Part shown: positions 24,960-35,229 of the stretch, in pieces
Position numbering within the stretch: position 1 is the first letter of the stretch
Layout: every line of letters begins with the position of its first letter
NCBI RefSeq assembly: GCF_018991925.1
Contig: NW_024753869.1
Location: 1-64,000 of the forward strand
Reading direction: 5' to 3'
Length of the DNA stretch: 64,000 nucleotides
DNA from: Homarus americanus
Lineage: Eukaryota > Arthropoda > Malacostraca > Decapoda > Nephropidae
Translations under genes and position numbers: made by a program
Notes under the pieces: generated by a model
What the model was told of the DNA's origin: nothing
The model's input: the letters and a program-made list of their open reading frames with translations, nothing else
The model's database searches: none

Positions 24960-25895
24960 ATTATGTATGTTGTGTTGTCAATAGTAAGAGAAACAATTGA
25001 GACCCTGCAATTGTGTGTAAATGAGGCAGAAAGTCAGATCAGCAACCTGGGACTTGGTCACAATTTTCGTGATGCCATATGGCAGCAGGGTCTACCATTA
25101 GACAACACATTATGCTTCCAATATCTTCCCAGGCGGTAGTACCTCCCCGTTTGGTAGTTGCCTACCAAATAAAAGACTACAATAAACATAACTATAAGAA
25201 AATAATGACAAAATATATTGATAACTCAACATAAATAGACAAAGGAGACGAAGGCTACGTGGTCAAGTATTTTTTATCCACGTTTGGGACAACATTATTG
25301 AACGTCAGAATTCTGTAAATGTTACGGAATATTAACAAATAGCAACAGTGTATCTTACAGCTTAAACTACATTAATAATTAATGTTTTAAGTTAAAAAAA
25401 TATGAGAAACTAATCCTACAGTTTCTTAATCCCACTTAATTGCTACTACAAATAACTTTTAACTGCGCTTCACGAACAAACTCAACTAATTTGTCTCATA
25501 TTAGAAACGATTTTACAATGCTTGATCTTATTCGTTCAGGTACAATGGTTTGTAAACAACAATGACAAAAAAAGATCAAGAAAGTCCAAGTAACCACAAC
25601 AAGACACTTAAGTGAACTATAAGTGTTGTCACTCGGCATGAACATCGGTTTACCACTTAGGACACTTAAGCTTGAACACTTTTCTTCTATCAGCACGACG
25701 GCATCACTACAGAGCAAGAAACTTATAAAACAAGTAAGCAAGTGGTTCTTATCTTACTTTGACAAACAGGGAACTTCAGATTACAGATTGCCCACGAGGG
25801 GGCTAGTTGTGGGCACCCTCTTACATCCTGTGCAAGGTGAAGCGCAGAAGCGTTTACAGTGCTCAACTGGGAAGCATGCGGAGTTCATGCTTGCC
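24960..25895. other. AT-rich unique DNA, no gene seen
   Basis: No domain is recognised in the short frames on either strand. The right part (from about 25850) may already be 3' sequence of the minus-strand retroelement. Confidence 0.45.
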
Positions 25896-25899
25896 TTTA

Positions 25900-26336
25900 T
25901 GACTCATGCATTAAGGGCGTAAAAGGCCTGAAGGGGTCATGGGTTTTGTCAGCAAGTTACATAAGTGACATAATGATGAGTGTGTGGGGGGAAAATTCCC
26001 GGTACAATTTATCTGTTTATGGCAAAGTGTGGCAGGTCCCTAATAATGTCAAGTGTCAGGCCTGTCACTAGGAGGAGGGATATCTGGTCAGGGAGGGAAG
26101 AGGTGTCACCCCTGTAGGGGGAGGTCATAGGGCAAATGAGGATGTGGTGAGAGAGGGTGTGAGAGTCTGTTGACCACAAAGTTTACAAACAGTGCAGCCA
26201 GGCTCAGGGTTGCCAATGTACTAGGCGTGGCGAAGTACAGTGGGGGTGGAGGTGATATGGTGTGGTGGGGCAGGTACAGTAGGGGTGGGAGGAGGCACAT
26301 AGGCATTGACAACATTGAGGGACACACCTTTTAGTG
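25900..26336 (-). pseudogene. Retrotransposon ORF2 remnants after ORF1 (endonuclease scrap, zinc-knuckle scrap)
   Basis: Directly after ORF1, and overlapping its end in another frame, the minus strand reads EHTITITLKGVSLNVVNAYV followed by PP (about 26365-26285). This resembles the strand-and-loop of an APE-type endonuclease ending in NxYxPP. Soon after, CTVCKLCGQQT (about 26205-26170) resembles the C-terminal zinc knuckle of such elements, and a further segment reads RDLPHFAINR (about 26015-26045). Endonuclease start and C-terminal end are therefore within about 300 bp, so the reverse transcriptase is missing. I read this as an internally deleted copy. The assignments rest on short matches. 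Confidence 0.45.
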
Positions 26337-27914
26337 TTATTGTGATGGTGTGTTCGTCGACATGTCGGTTGGGTACAGGTAGCCGGGGGTGGTGTCCTCA
26401 GGTCCAGGTAGCCCTGGTGGAGACAGCTCCGACACGGGAGCGGGCGCGGCTTGCGGTGGGTGGTGGACAGGTTGAGGCACCAAGTGTTGTGAGGATGGGA
26501 CAGGACTTCGCTCGGGGGCAGCAGGACACACCAGGGCAGGCCCGGTAGGCGCTACACCAGTAGTGAAGGCCGCCGGTGGTGGAGTAGGCCGTGAGCAGGG
26601 GGGGCTCACAGGGGGACCAACAGCTTGTGTCAAACCAGAAGAGAGGAGTGACTGGGTGGCAACAGAGGGCAGGAGTAGGTGGGAGATGGTGGTACAGAGC
26701 TTAGAGAAGAGTTGTTCAATACGGTTGGTAAATTCTTGGAAGAGGGATATGATCTGTGTCATGTCACTGGCGGGGGGTTGTGGGGGGGCACCGGTGGGAG
26801 CACAAGGCCTGACAGCCTCAGAGTAGAGACGGGAGGAGGCCCAGTAGTAGTTGAGTTAGGAGACGGCCGGGACTGCTGTGTTGTAGCCAGGTGAGGCCAG
26901 GCAGAGGCAGGTGTTGTTGAAGAAGGCGTTGCTGGAGACACAGGGGGGTGTGGCCCGGAAGACTGGGGAAGGCGTTGTGGTAGACTTGGCCTTCGGGGAG
27001 GGTTTTCCCCTGGGACAGACGGGCGATTGGGGCATTGCCGTGAGTCAGCATTGTGCCGGCCGCCACAGTTACAACATCTGGGATTAATTACATAGCCCAC
27101 CCCACCACTATTAAGGTGGTCTTTGATTTTCTGGGCACAGGCGGCGGACTTGTGGTTACGTGAACAGAAGCGACATCTAGGACGATCACGTCGACAGCAG
27201 GCAGTGAAGTTGTGACCCCAATGAGAACAGAAAACACAAAATGCAGGCTCAGGATGATAGGCTTCTGCATACAGTGGGGGTAAGAGTGGGTGGGCATTCA
27301 CAGTGGTTGGGCACTCCCTTCCCTTCCACTTGACAATGACAGCTGGTTGTGGAATTCTCCCCCGGTAATGGCGACGACGTATACTCAGTATACTAGAGTT
27401 AAAGTCAAGCGCATCTTCGAGGTCAGCGTATAAGGGGAAACGTTTCACAAGGATGTGGCAACATTCATCCGCGTCTACAGGGGGGGGGGGGCACCAGGAC
27501 GACCCCGTCAAAGCCAACAGTACTAAGTGTTTCATAGGCCTCAGGAGTCTGACACTTGATAAAGTTCCAGTTCTTACCTTGTCGGAATTCAATGCTGAAA
27601 CCGTGCTGTCTGCAGTACTTCATCATCCAATTAAAGCGTTCCTCTACAGTTTTCAGAGAGTCCTTGGGGAAGTGGAGATTCAGCTTACTTGTTTGTTTGG
27701 CAGAGGGCAGGGTGATAGGGTCCATGGCATTGGTGTTTCCACTGTGGCTAGCGTTTCCCATAGAAACATTACCGTCACTGTCATAATCACTGGGGTCTGA
27801 CTCTTGAAGGGTGTTGGATTCAGTATGACCAGGCGAGTTGGTAATGGCATCAGTATCAGAGATGTCTGCGTCTATGAGAGAGCCTCTTCTGGGACGTTTA
27901 TGTCGATCCCCCAT
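26337..27914 (-). pseudogene. Non-LTR retrotransposon ORF1 (gag-like, three CCHC knuckles), frame broken
   Basis: ORF1 proteins bind the element RNA. The likely start is the ATG at 27912-27914 (MGDRHKRPRRGS), inside a frame that opens at 27983. The first frame runs to about 27490 with an acidic N-terminal region and a segment SLKTVEERFNWMMKYCRQHG. It then shifts at a G12 run (27480-27491) into the frame 27592-26759. That frame carries three knuckles: CVFCSHWGHNFTAC (CX2CX4HX4C), CRFCSRNHKSAAC (CX2CX3HX4C) and CNCGGRHNADSRQC (CX2CX3HX6C counted from the preceding C). This is the arrangement of I/Jockey-type ORF1 proteins. A Pro-rich region follows, and the frame ends in TGA overlapping the ATG of the third frame (26762-26337), which starts MTQIISLFQEFTNRIEQLF and is again Pro-rich. 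Repairing two breaks would give about 525 residues, a normal size for such proteins. Good conservation between breaks suggests a fairly young copy or assembly errors. Confidence 0.85.
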
Positions 27915-28004
27915 GCTGGCAAAACTTGCCGGCTGAGGGAACCTTGGTGGGACGATCGGGAAGTCAAGAGCACCTATGGGCACGTCTGTCCCCTTGGGTG
28001 GTCA

Positions 28005-28140
28005 CGCCACGACTGACAGGGAACATCTGGTGTAATAACTTCATAAGGTCACCCGTTTATTCTTATGGTGTTGAACAAGGTGTCGCTCTTGGACCAACGT
28101 TTTTTCCGTTGTTTATTAACCAGTGTGTCGACCACCCTGC
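28005..28140 (+). pseudogene. Reverse transcriptase scrap (GVxQGxxLGPxxFxxFIN)
   Basis: The plus frame reads RLTGNIWCNNFIRSPVYSYG and continues GVEQGVALGPTFFPLFINQ. It matches the strongly conserved reverse transcriptase block usually written SGVPQGSVLGPLLFxxYIND, including the upstream spacing of strand residues. No catalytic YADD box follows in frame. It lies just outside, and on the opposite strand to, the ORF1 copy, so it belongs to a separate insertion or to a rearranged one. Confidence 0.55.
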
Positions 28141-28490
28141 CGAACGTAACAATAAGAAACATCGTACGAACACTGTAAGCGAATGCCTGTGGTTACCGGC
28201 GTCAGTTGGTTGTTATTGCTCACATTTCATTCCATCGACCTTGGGGAGGGCCGATACTTAATCTACACACCTGTGATTTACCCTTGAAGATGACGGCATA
28301 TATCTACTAGCCACACAAATCATTACTCATTGATAAGAATCATAACTCACGATTTTGCTAACGTTGGGCACTAAATAACTCTCTAGTAACTGGTATGATG
28401 CCCTAAAAAACACACACACAAAAAACTAATGATATTAAAAAAAAATCAGCTACCTCCTCAGATCTGTGGCGCCTGGCAGAATAAAACAAG
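28140..28490. other. Unique DNA, no gene seen
   Basis: Nothing is recognised between the reverse transcriptase scrap and the CA repeat. Confidence 0.45.
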
Positions 28491-28570
<80 letters not shown>

Positions 28571-28600
28571 ACACACACGCACACACACACACACGTACAC
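28491..28600. repeat. (CA)n microsatellite
   Basis: CA dinucleotides, nearly pure to 28568, then interrupted. Confidence 0.97.
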
Positions 28601-30400
28601 AGTTCCTTGGCATTACACAGGATGATTATTATTTACCGAGTTCATCATCCTTGTGTTGATGAAGGCACGACTCTACTTAACAACCGCATGTATGAATGTC
28701 ATGTATGAAGGTGTGAGATACAACAGCCTTATCTTCTTACGGTGAAAACTACATTAAGAAAACTTAAAAAATTATCATTCATATTACATTCCGGTCAAAT
28801 TTAGTGTTATATATTTCTCACTACTGTAATTAGCTTTATTAATATTCTGTTTGCATATATAAATTTCTTAAAATAATTCCACAGGCAAAGTCAAGGTGTT
28901 TTAAAGGGTTCGACTGTATATTAACGCAGGGGAAAATATACTGCTCATTCATAACCTTTTTGTGTGCAAAGTTGAAGGTGGAGTCAAAACTAACTTTCTC
29001 AACTGTTGGGAATTCTTGTCTTAATGATGGCAATATTTCTTAACCAACTTCTTAAGTATGTATGTTACATTTGTTTTCTCTTCACAGTTTTCGAGAAGGC
29101 AAAAGTTCATATGAAGAATTAAATCATAAAAAGAAAACATTTATTGATTTTATACACATTTAACTGTTGAGGATTAGCCCAAGTGAACGGTGCTTAGTAA
29201 CCCTGACAGTTGAAGCACCGGAAACTAAGACCTAGTGAACCATGGCAGAAGAAGCACTTACAGCAACATTTCAAGAAGTACACGATCCCAAGAGTACTTG
29301 AAAATGTATTTGATATCATGATAAAGACATCGACTCAAACATGCAGTTGCAGACTATCAAGCGAAGAGTGACTCCTGGATACTGTTTGATGTGACAATAA
29401 AAATATCGACTTAAAACATTGAAATTCTGACTTTAAACTGCAGAAGAAACACCACCCCACACAGGATCTGAAAGTGTGTTTGATAACATCATACAAAAAC
29501 GTCGATTCAAGGGACAAATTCCAGACTCACAACAGCAGCGTAAATACTGGGTGAGTCGTCACAGGAGATGTGGTCATCAATTTTAATGCCTCAGCTCTAG
29601 TGCCGAGTAACAACGTTTGCTGTACCGTTTGCATGAGCATCTTCAGAGTGCTTGTGTGTAGACTACCGTGGTCCTTACACACTCATCTATACGTCCAGCA
29701 AGTCACATGAACATACACACATACACGTAAGAGCACATACGTACATACTTATACTATACACACATTGCAATGGTAAACACACAGATGAAAAAACAGAACG
29801 AAAGACCCGGTATGCACAACCCTCCCCCCACCCCCACCTCCCCCCACACGTTCTGTATATAAATATATTCACTCATACACACATGTAAATTTATGCAATG
29901 TACACACACGCAATGACAGACACGCAGATGAATAAAAATATAGACAAAAAGAAATTTATATATATTTTCTATTATGGGTATGTATGTCTGTATGAATTTT
30001 AGTGTGGGGGGTGTGAATCTACGTTCATGTGTGTGTGTGTGTGTGTGTGTGTGTTAAAAGACCTCGAGTTAACCTTACCATTACGATTGAGACAAATATA
30101 ATAGGATCCACTTCTAACGGGGTCCTAGTCTTATCGAGCCCAAGTCCTAACGAAACCCTAGTCCTAACGAGCTCCAGTGCTAATGGGCCCATACCCTAAT
30201 ATACCCTGATCATACTTAGTTTGCAGGTATTAGGAGTGGGTACTTGTGTAAAGGCGACAGTGTATGAATGGGTCTTGTCGTGCGTTGGAGAGAGACAGTG
30301 GCTACCAGACCGGAGAGAAACGGGTGCGAGCGACAAAGAGATGAGCGAGTCTAAGGAAATGCTGTGAGGTAGTGAGAGGAGGGGCAGGTGTGAGAGACAT
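28601..30400. other. Unique AT-rich DNA with minor repeats
   Basis: Three diverged copies of a TGTTTGATNNCATNATAAAAA-type segment lie near 29310, 29382 and 29478. A GT run occurs at 30032-30054. Decayed AGTCCTAAYG words at 30110-30195 are related to the minisatellite at 6600. No gene is seen. Confidence 0.5.
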
Positions 30401-31165
30401 GAGGAGGAGTGAGAGACATGATGGGGAGGGGCAGGTGTGAGAGACATGAGGAGTGAGAGACATGATGGGGAGGGGAAGGTGTGAGAGACATGAGGAGGAG
30501 AGAGCTGATGGGGAGGGGCAGGTGTGTGGAGAGACATGAGGAGGAGTGAGAGACGTAATGGGGAGGATGTAGGTGTGAGAGACATGAGGAGGAGAGAAGA
30601 TGGGAGGCAGGTGTGAGAGACATGAGGAGGAGGTAAGAGACATGATGGGGAGGGGCAGGTGTGAGAGATGAGGGGTGAGGAGACATGAGGGGGAGGGGCA
30701 GGTGTGAGAGACATGAGGAGTGAGAGACATGATGGGGAGGGGCAGGTGTGAGAGACATGAGGTAGGAGAGACGTAATGGGAGGATGTAGGTGTGAGAGAC
30801 ATGAGGAGGAGAGACATGATGGGGGAGGGGCAGGTGAGAGACATGGAGGAGGAGTGAGAGACATGATGGGGAGGGCAGGTGTAGAGATAGGAGGAGGAGT
30901 GAGAGACGTAATGGGAGGATGTAGGTGTGAGAGACATGGAGGAGGAGGAGGTGTGTGAGACATGATGGGGAGGATGTAGGTGTGAGATATGAGGAAGAGG
31001 GGGAGGAAAGACATTTGGAAGAAGAGGTGTGAGAGACATGATGGGGAGGATGTAGGTGAGACATGAGGAAGAGGAGGCAGGTGGAGAGACATTGGGATGA
31101 GGAGGGAGGAGGAGGCAGGTGAGAGACACTGGGATTTGGAGGAGGAGGAGGCAGGTGAGACATGC
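30401..31165. repeat. Minisatellite, GAGAGACATGAGGAGGAGT / GATGGGGAGGGGCAGGTGT units
   Basis: About 25 alternating half-units of roughly 20-33 bp. The minus strand gives Ser/Pro/Leu/His frames up to 323 residues in all three registers, an effect of the repeat. Confidence 0.93.
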
Positions 31166-31220
31166 ATGAAACAGTGTAGGGAAACTTGAGGCTGGTCATG
31201 AGGTTAACTTAGCTGGCTCC

Positions 31221-31578
31221 CTCTGCTGGGACACCCAACTGCCGGGTTAAAGGTGTATTGGTCCCTTCCCTCACCCTACCTCTGCTGGGACACCCAACTG
31301 CAGGGTTAAAGGTGTATTGGTCCTCCCTCACCCCTACCTCTGCTGGGACACCCAACTGCCGGGTTAAAGGTGTATTGGTTCCCTCCTCACCCTACCTCTG
31401 CTGGGACACCCAACTGCCGGGAGAAGGTGTATTGGTCCCTCCCCCACCCTACCTCTGCTGGGACACCCAACTGCCGGGTTAAAGGTGACAGTTCTCCTCA
31501 CCCTACCTCTGCTGGGACACCCAACTGCCGGGTTAAAGGTGATGGTGCCCTCCCTCACCCTACCTCTGCTGACTTGAC
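31221..31578. repeat. Minisatellite, 55-59-bp unit, six copies
   Basis: CTCTGCTGGGACACCCAACT begins units at 31221, 31280, 31338, 31396, 31452 and 31507, with a partial seventh at 31564. Unit length falls from 59 to 55 bp through small deletions in the CCCTCACCCTAC part. Confidence 0.94.
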
Positions 31579-31579
31579 C

Positions 31580-32489
31580 ATCTTGGCCTTCACCATACAT
31601 AATACATAATTTATAATACATGTATGAATATTTATTTTGGCTCAGGTGTTTTAGGGATACTGGAGGGATGACACCACACAGACCCCGAGTATTATGGATG
31701 TTGTCTCTCTGTTTTATTGTTTTAACTTCATGCAAATAAATACATTCATGGTACTTATGACACCGTTTACTCTCGACATTTTAAAGTTACCAAATTGTAT
31801 TCAAACTAAGGTTAAGTTAGGTAGCGTTAGTTGCCTTAGGTTACATTAGGTTAGTTGGCTTAACACTTAAACTATTTATTTAAGATTGGTGACGTTTTCT
31901 TAGTTCTTATTTGTTTGTCTTTCATTATAGAAGAAAACTTGTCTTGATCACCAGTATCTATTATTTATATCTATTAGCCTCGTTTCGTTATTTCAGTATT
32001 CACTTTAACTAAAAAAAAAAAAAGTCTTCAGCTGGTGAGGACCGCCTGCTCGCCCCACTAACCCGCCATGTTTACGTCCTGCTGACTGGACCATAACTCA
32101 CAGCTGACACTCTTCACAACATTTCCATTACATGTTTTCCTTACTGATCTTTTAATATGTTTGAAAAATTATTAAAATAAAATAATAATAATTTTATGAA
32201 TCAGTTAGCAGTGTCAAGATACATAACATTTAAGTTTTGCTTGGATGGTATTCTCAGTAGGTAGTTCTTCCTAACATCAGGTACTAGGATATAGAGTGTG
32301 GATTAATCTCGCTGACTGGAATAAGTACCGGGAGAACATGGGCAACCTGGAGCCTGGTCATGTAAACTTTGTGGGCGACCTGACTCTCATATGCTCCTTC
32401 ACTCTATTCCATTGCGTTGTCTCCTCCTACATGATCCCAGCCGTCACCATCACGTTTTTATCAATTATAGCGCAAGTGGAAACAAGATG
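31580..32489. other. AT-rich unique DNA with GGTTA words, no gene seen
   Basis: GTTAGGTAGC/GGTTACATTAGG words lie at 31810-31860. Nothing else is recognised. Confidence 0.5.
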
Positions 32490-32562
32490 CAGGGGTGATG
32501 GCGGTACAACGGTAACAAGCGTATATTTCACAAGCCTTGGGGTCGAGTCCTGGCCCGGGATA
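32490..32562 (+). mobile_element. tRNA-like SINE head, separate family
   Basis: GATGGCGGTACAACGGTAAC contains an A-box-like TGGCNNNNNNACGG, and GGGGTCGAGTCCTGGCC about 40 bp on is B-box-like. Order and spacing fit an internal polymerase III promoter. No paired acceptor stem is evident, so a functional tRNA gene is unlikely. Confidence 0.45.
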
Positions 32563-32841
32563 GACAAGGAAGGGTGTTATCGAGAGTGACTCCAAACCAA
32601 AATTCGCATTTTTTTCCCCTGAGTACTCCTGTTTCCTTCTGTACTAACACTGAACAATAAGATTCATAACAAAGCAGTAATTAATATACGAACGGTTACA
32701 ATGTTAATAAATGGTGAAATAACAAAAACAAAACAAGTAACAATGTATATTACCCCTTGTAAGCCCTTCGGTACACAAGAAGGCAGCTTGACCGACACTC
32801 CATGCACTCTACCGCTTTCACTTACCCAACCTACTTTGGTA

Positions 32842-32902
32842 CCCCAGGGTCGAACCAGCCATTCTTAGGACGGGAAGAGAGGTCTATATCCACTCAACCG
32901 CA
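32842..32902 (-). mobile_element. tRNA-derived SINE head, copy 3
   Basis: On the minus strand it starts GCGGTTGAGTGGATATAG and has GGCTGGTTCGACCC about 40 bp on, giving A-box and B-box analogues. It resembles the heads at 12070-12142 and 52086-52150, with a small deletion in the A-box area. Confidence 0.55.
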
Positions 32903-32945
32903 CAGGTGAATTATTGCCGAAAATATTGAAATGTCATAAATTCTA

Positions 32946-32948
<3 letters not shown>

Positions 32949-32993
<45 letters not shown>
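32949..32993. repeat. (GT)n microsatellite
   Basis: A pure GT run of about 44 bp. Confidence 0.97.
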
Positions 32994-32995
<2 letters not shown>

Positions 32996-33137
32996 ACGTA
33001 TGTGTGCATGAGTGTGTGTACAAGAAACATGGAAGCAGTAAACAACTCAGCTGGGAGCCAGACAGTAAGTCAACATTACAGTGGGAAGAACAAAAGTGAG
33101 ACCTTACGTATAACAACAAACACATACAAACATACAC

Positions 33138-33207
33138 AGACACAGAAAATATACACGGGAAGAAAATATACACGGGAAGAAAATATACACGGGAAGAAAA
33201 TATACAC
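33138..33207. repeat. 17-bp AAATATACACGGGAAGA repeat, four copies
   Basis: Four consecutive, nearly identical copies. Confidence 0.93.
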
Positions 33208-33473
33208 AGTGGGGGTTAGTCAAGCACTCCTTTGAACACATATACATACCCATGAACATGTATAAAACACATACATAAACATACATGACACAGTTAATAC
33301 ACCACACCGGCGCAAATAAACAAAGTAACAAACAAACAAAATAAACAAACAAAGAACGATGCGCACACACGCGCACATACATACACTAAAAAAATTGTCA
33401 ACACTTCAGAATCAATTAAAATTTCTAAAAGACGATTTTTTGGGGGTAATTTAACTGCGCCACGTGTAGTAAA

Positions 33474-34792
33474 TGATGGAAGAGGAGGAATAGGTGAAGG
33501 AGGAAGAGAAGGAGGAGGGGGAAGAAGAGGAGGAGAAGAGAAGGAGGAGGAAGAGAAGGAGGAGGAGGGAAGAAGAAGAGGAGGAGGAGGGAGGAGGGAG
33601 GAGGAGGAGGAGGAGGGAAGAAGAGGAGGAGGGAAGAAGAGAGGGGAAGGAGGAGGAGGAGGGAAGAAGAGGAGGAGGGGGAAGAAGAGGAGGAGGGAAG
33701 AGGAGGAGGAGGAGGAAGAGGAGGAGGAGGAAGAGAAGAGAAGGAAGAGGAAGAGGAGGAGGGGAAGAAGAGGAGGAATAGGGTGGAAGGAGGAAGAGAA
33801 GGAGGAGGGGAAGAAGAGGAGGAGGAGGAAGAGGAGGAGAAGGAAGAGGAGGAGGGGAAGAAGAGAAGGAGGAAGAGAAGGAGAAGGAAGAGGAGGAGGG
33901 GGAAGAAGAGGAGGAGGAGGAGAAAGAAGAGAAGGAGGAAGAGAAGGAGAAGGAAGAGGAAGAGGAGGAGGGGAAGAAGAGGAGGAGGAGGGGAGGAGGA
34001 AGAGGGAGGAGGAAGAGAAGGAGAAGGAAGAGGAAGAGGAGGAGGGGGGAAGAGAAGGAGAAGGAAGGAAGAGGAGGAGGGGGAAGTAGAGGAGGAATAG
34101 GTGAAGGGAGGAAGAGAAGGAGGAGGGGAAGAGGAGGAGGAAGAGGGAAGAGGAGGAGAGAAGGAAGAGGAGGAGGGGGAAGAAGAGAAGGAGGAAGAGA
34201 AGGAGAAGGAAGAGAGGGAAGAGGAGGAGGGGAAGAAGAGGAGGAGGAGGAGGAGGAGGGAGGAGGAGGGAGGAGGAGGGGAAGAAGAGAAGGAGGAGGA
34301 GGAGAGAAGGAGGAAGAGAAAGAGGAGGAAGAGGAGGAGGGGAGGGGAAGAGGAGGAGGGGGAGGAGGAAGAGAGGAGAGGGCGAAGAAGAGAAGGAGGG
34401 AAGGAGGAGGAGGAGAGAAGGAGGAAGAGAAAGAGGAGGGGGGAAGAGGAAGAGGAGGAGGAGGGCGAAGAAGAGAAGGAGGGGGAGGAGGAGGAAGAAG
34501 AGGATGAGGAGGAGGAGGAGGAAAAAGAAGAAAAGGGAGGAAAAGGAGGAGGAGGTGTAAAGATGGAAGAGAAAGAAGAGGAAGAAAAGGGAATTGGATG
34601 AAGAATAGGAGGAGGAAGATGAAGAGAAGGAGGAGGAAGAGAAGGAGGAGGAAGAGAAGGAAGAAAGAGGTGGAAGAGGAGGAGAAAGAGAAGATGGAAG
34701 GGAAAGAGGAGGGGGGTAGGAGAAGGTGGAAGAGGAGGAGGAAGAAAAAGAGGAGGAGGAATAGGAAGAGGAGAAAAAGACGACAATGGAAG
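33474..34792. repeat. 1.3-kb purine tract (GGA/GAA)
   Basis: The plus strand is almost only A and G, in irregular GGAGGAAGAGAAGGA words of a loose ~30-45-bp period. All six frames stay open for long distances (Glu/Lys/Arg/Gly on plus, Ser/Pro/Leu/Phe on minus). No gene is implied. Such mirror-rich purine strands can form triplex DNA. Confidence 0.95.
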
Positions 34793-34857
34793 GACCCAGC
34801 CGACATTACTTCCTGAAGAAGATTACAAATGAAGTCGAACCGCAGTGAGAGAAGAGA

Positions 34858-34859
<2 letters not shown>

Positions 34860-34906
<47 letters not shown>

Positions 34907-34907
34907 G
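34860..34907. repeat. (GA)n microsatellite
   Basis: A pure GA run followed by ACG triplets. Confidence 0.95.
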
Positions 34908-35065
34908 ACGACGACGGCAGTAATTGTCAGGATCAGCTAGTCTAATCCACACTTCATGAGGGGATACAGATGATAATGCGTCGCACGATTACGGTGGATT
35001 AACGAAGCGCCATGGCGGCCATATCCCTCACCTAGGAAGGAGGAGGACGAAGACGACTCTCTGAC

Positions 35066-35222
35066 TTAGGTTAGGTTAGGTTAGGTTAGGTTAGGTTAGG
35101 TTAGGTTAAGTTAGATTAGGTTAGGTTAGGTCACGTTAGGTTGGGTTGGGTTAGGTTGGGTTGGGTTAGGTTGGGTTGGGTTAGGTTGGGTTGGGTTAGG
35201 TTAGGTTGGTTGGGTTGGGCAG
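35066..35222. repeat. Longest interstitial telomere-type tract (TTAGG/TTGGG)
   Basis: About nine consecutive GGTTA pentamers, then further GGTTA, then alternating GGTTG GGTTG GGTTA triplets of pentamers. The first part is homogeneous and the second shows a 15-bp higher-order pattern. Confidence 0.95.
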
Positions 35223-35229
35223 GGTTAAT

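Noticed and set aside
30196..31199. Three overlapping frames of 275-323 residues
   Set aside because: Produced by the GAGAGACATGAGGAGG array. There is no known domain and no start context.
32490..32562. Functional tRNA gene
   Set aside because: A-box and B-box analogues are present, but paired acceptor and anticodon stems could not be drawn. A SINE head is the simpler reading.
33425..34816. Frames of 450 residues (Ser/Pro/Leu/Phe) and complementary Glu/Lys frames
   Set aside because: The purine tract has no stops in any frame. The composition alone explains them.
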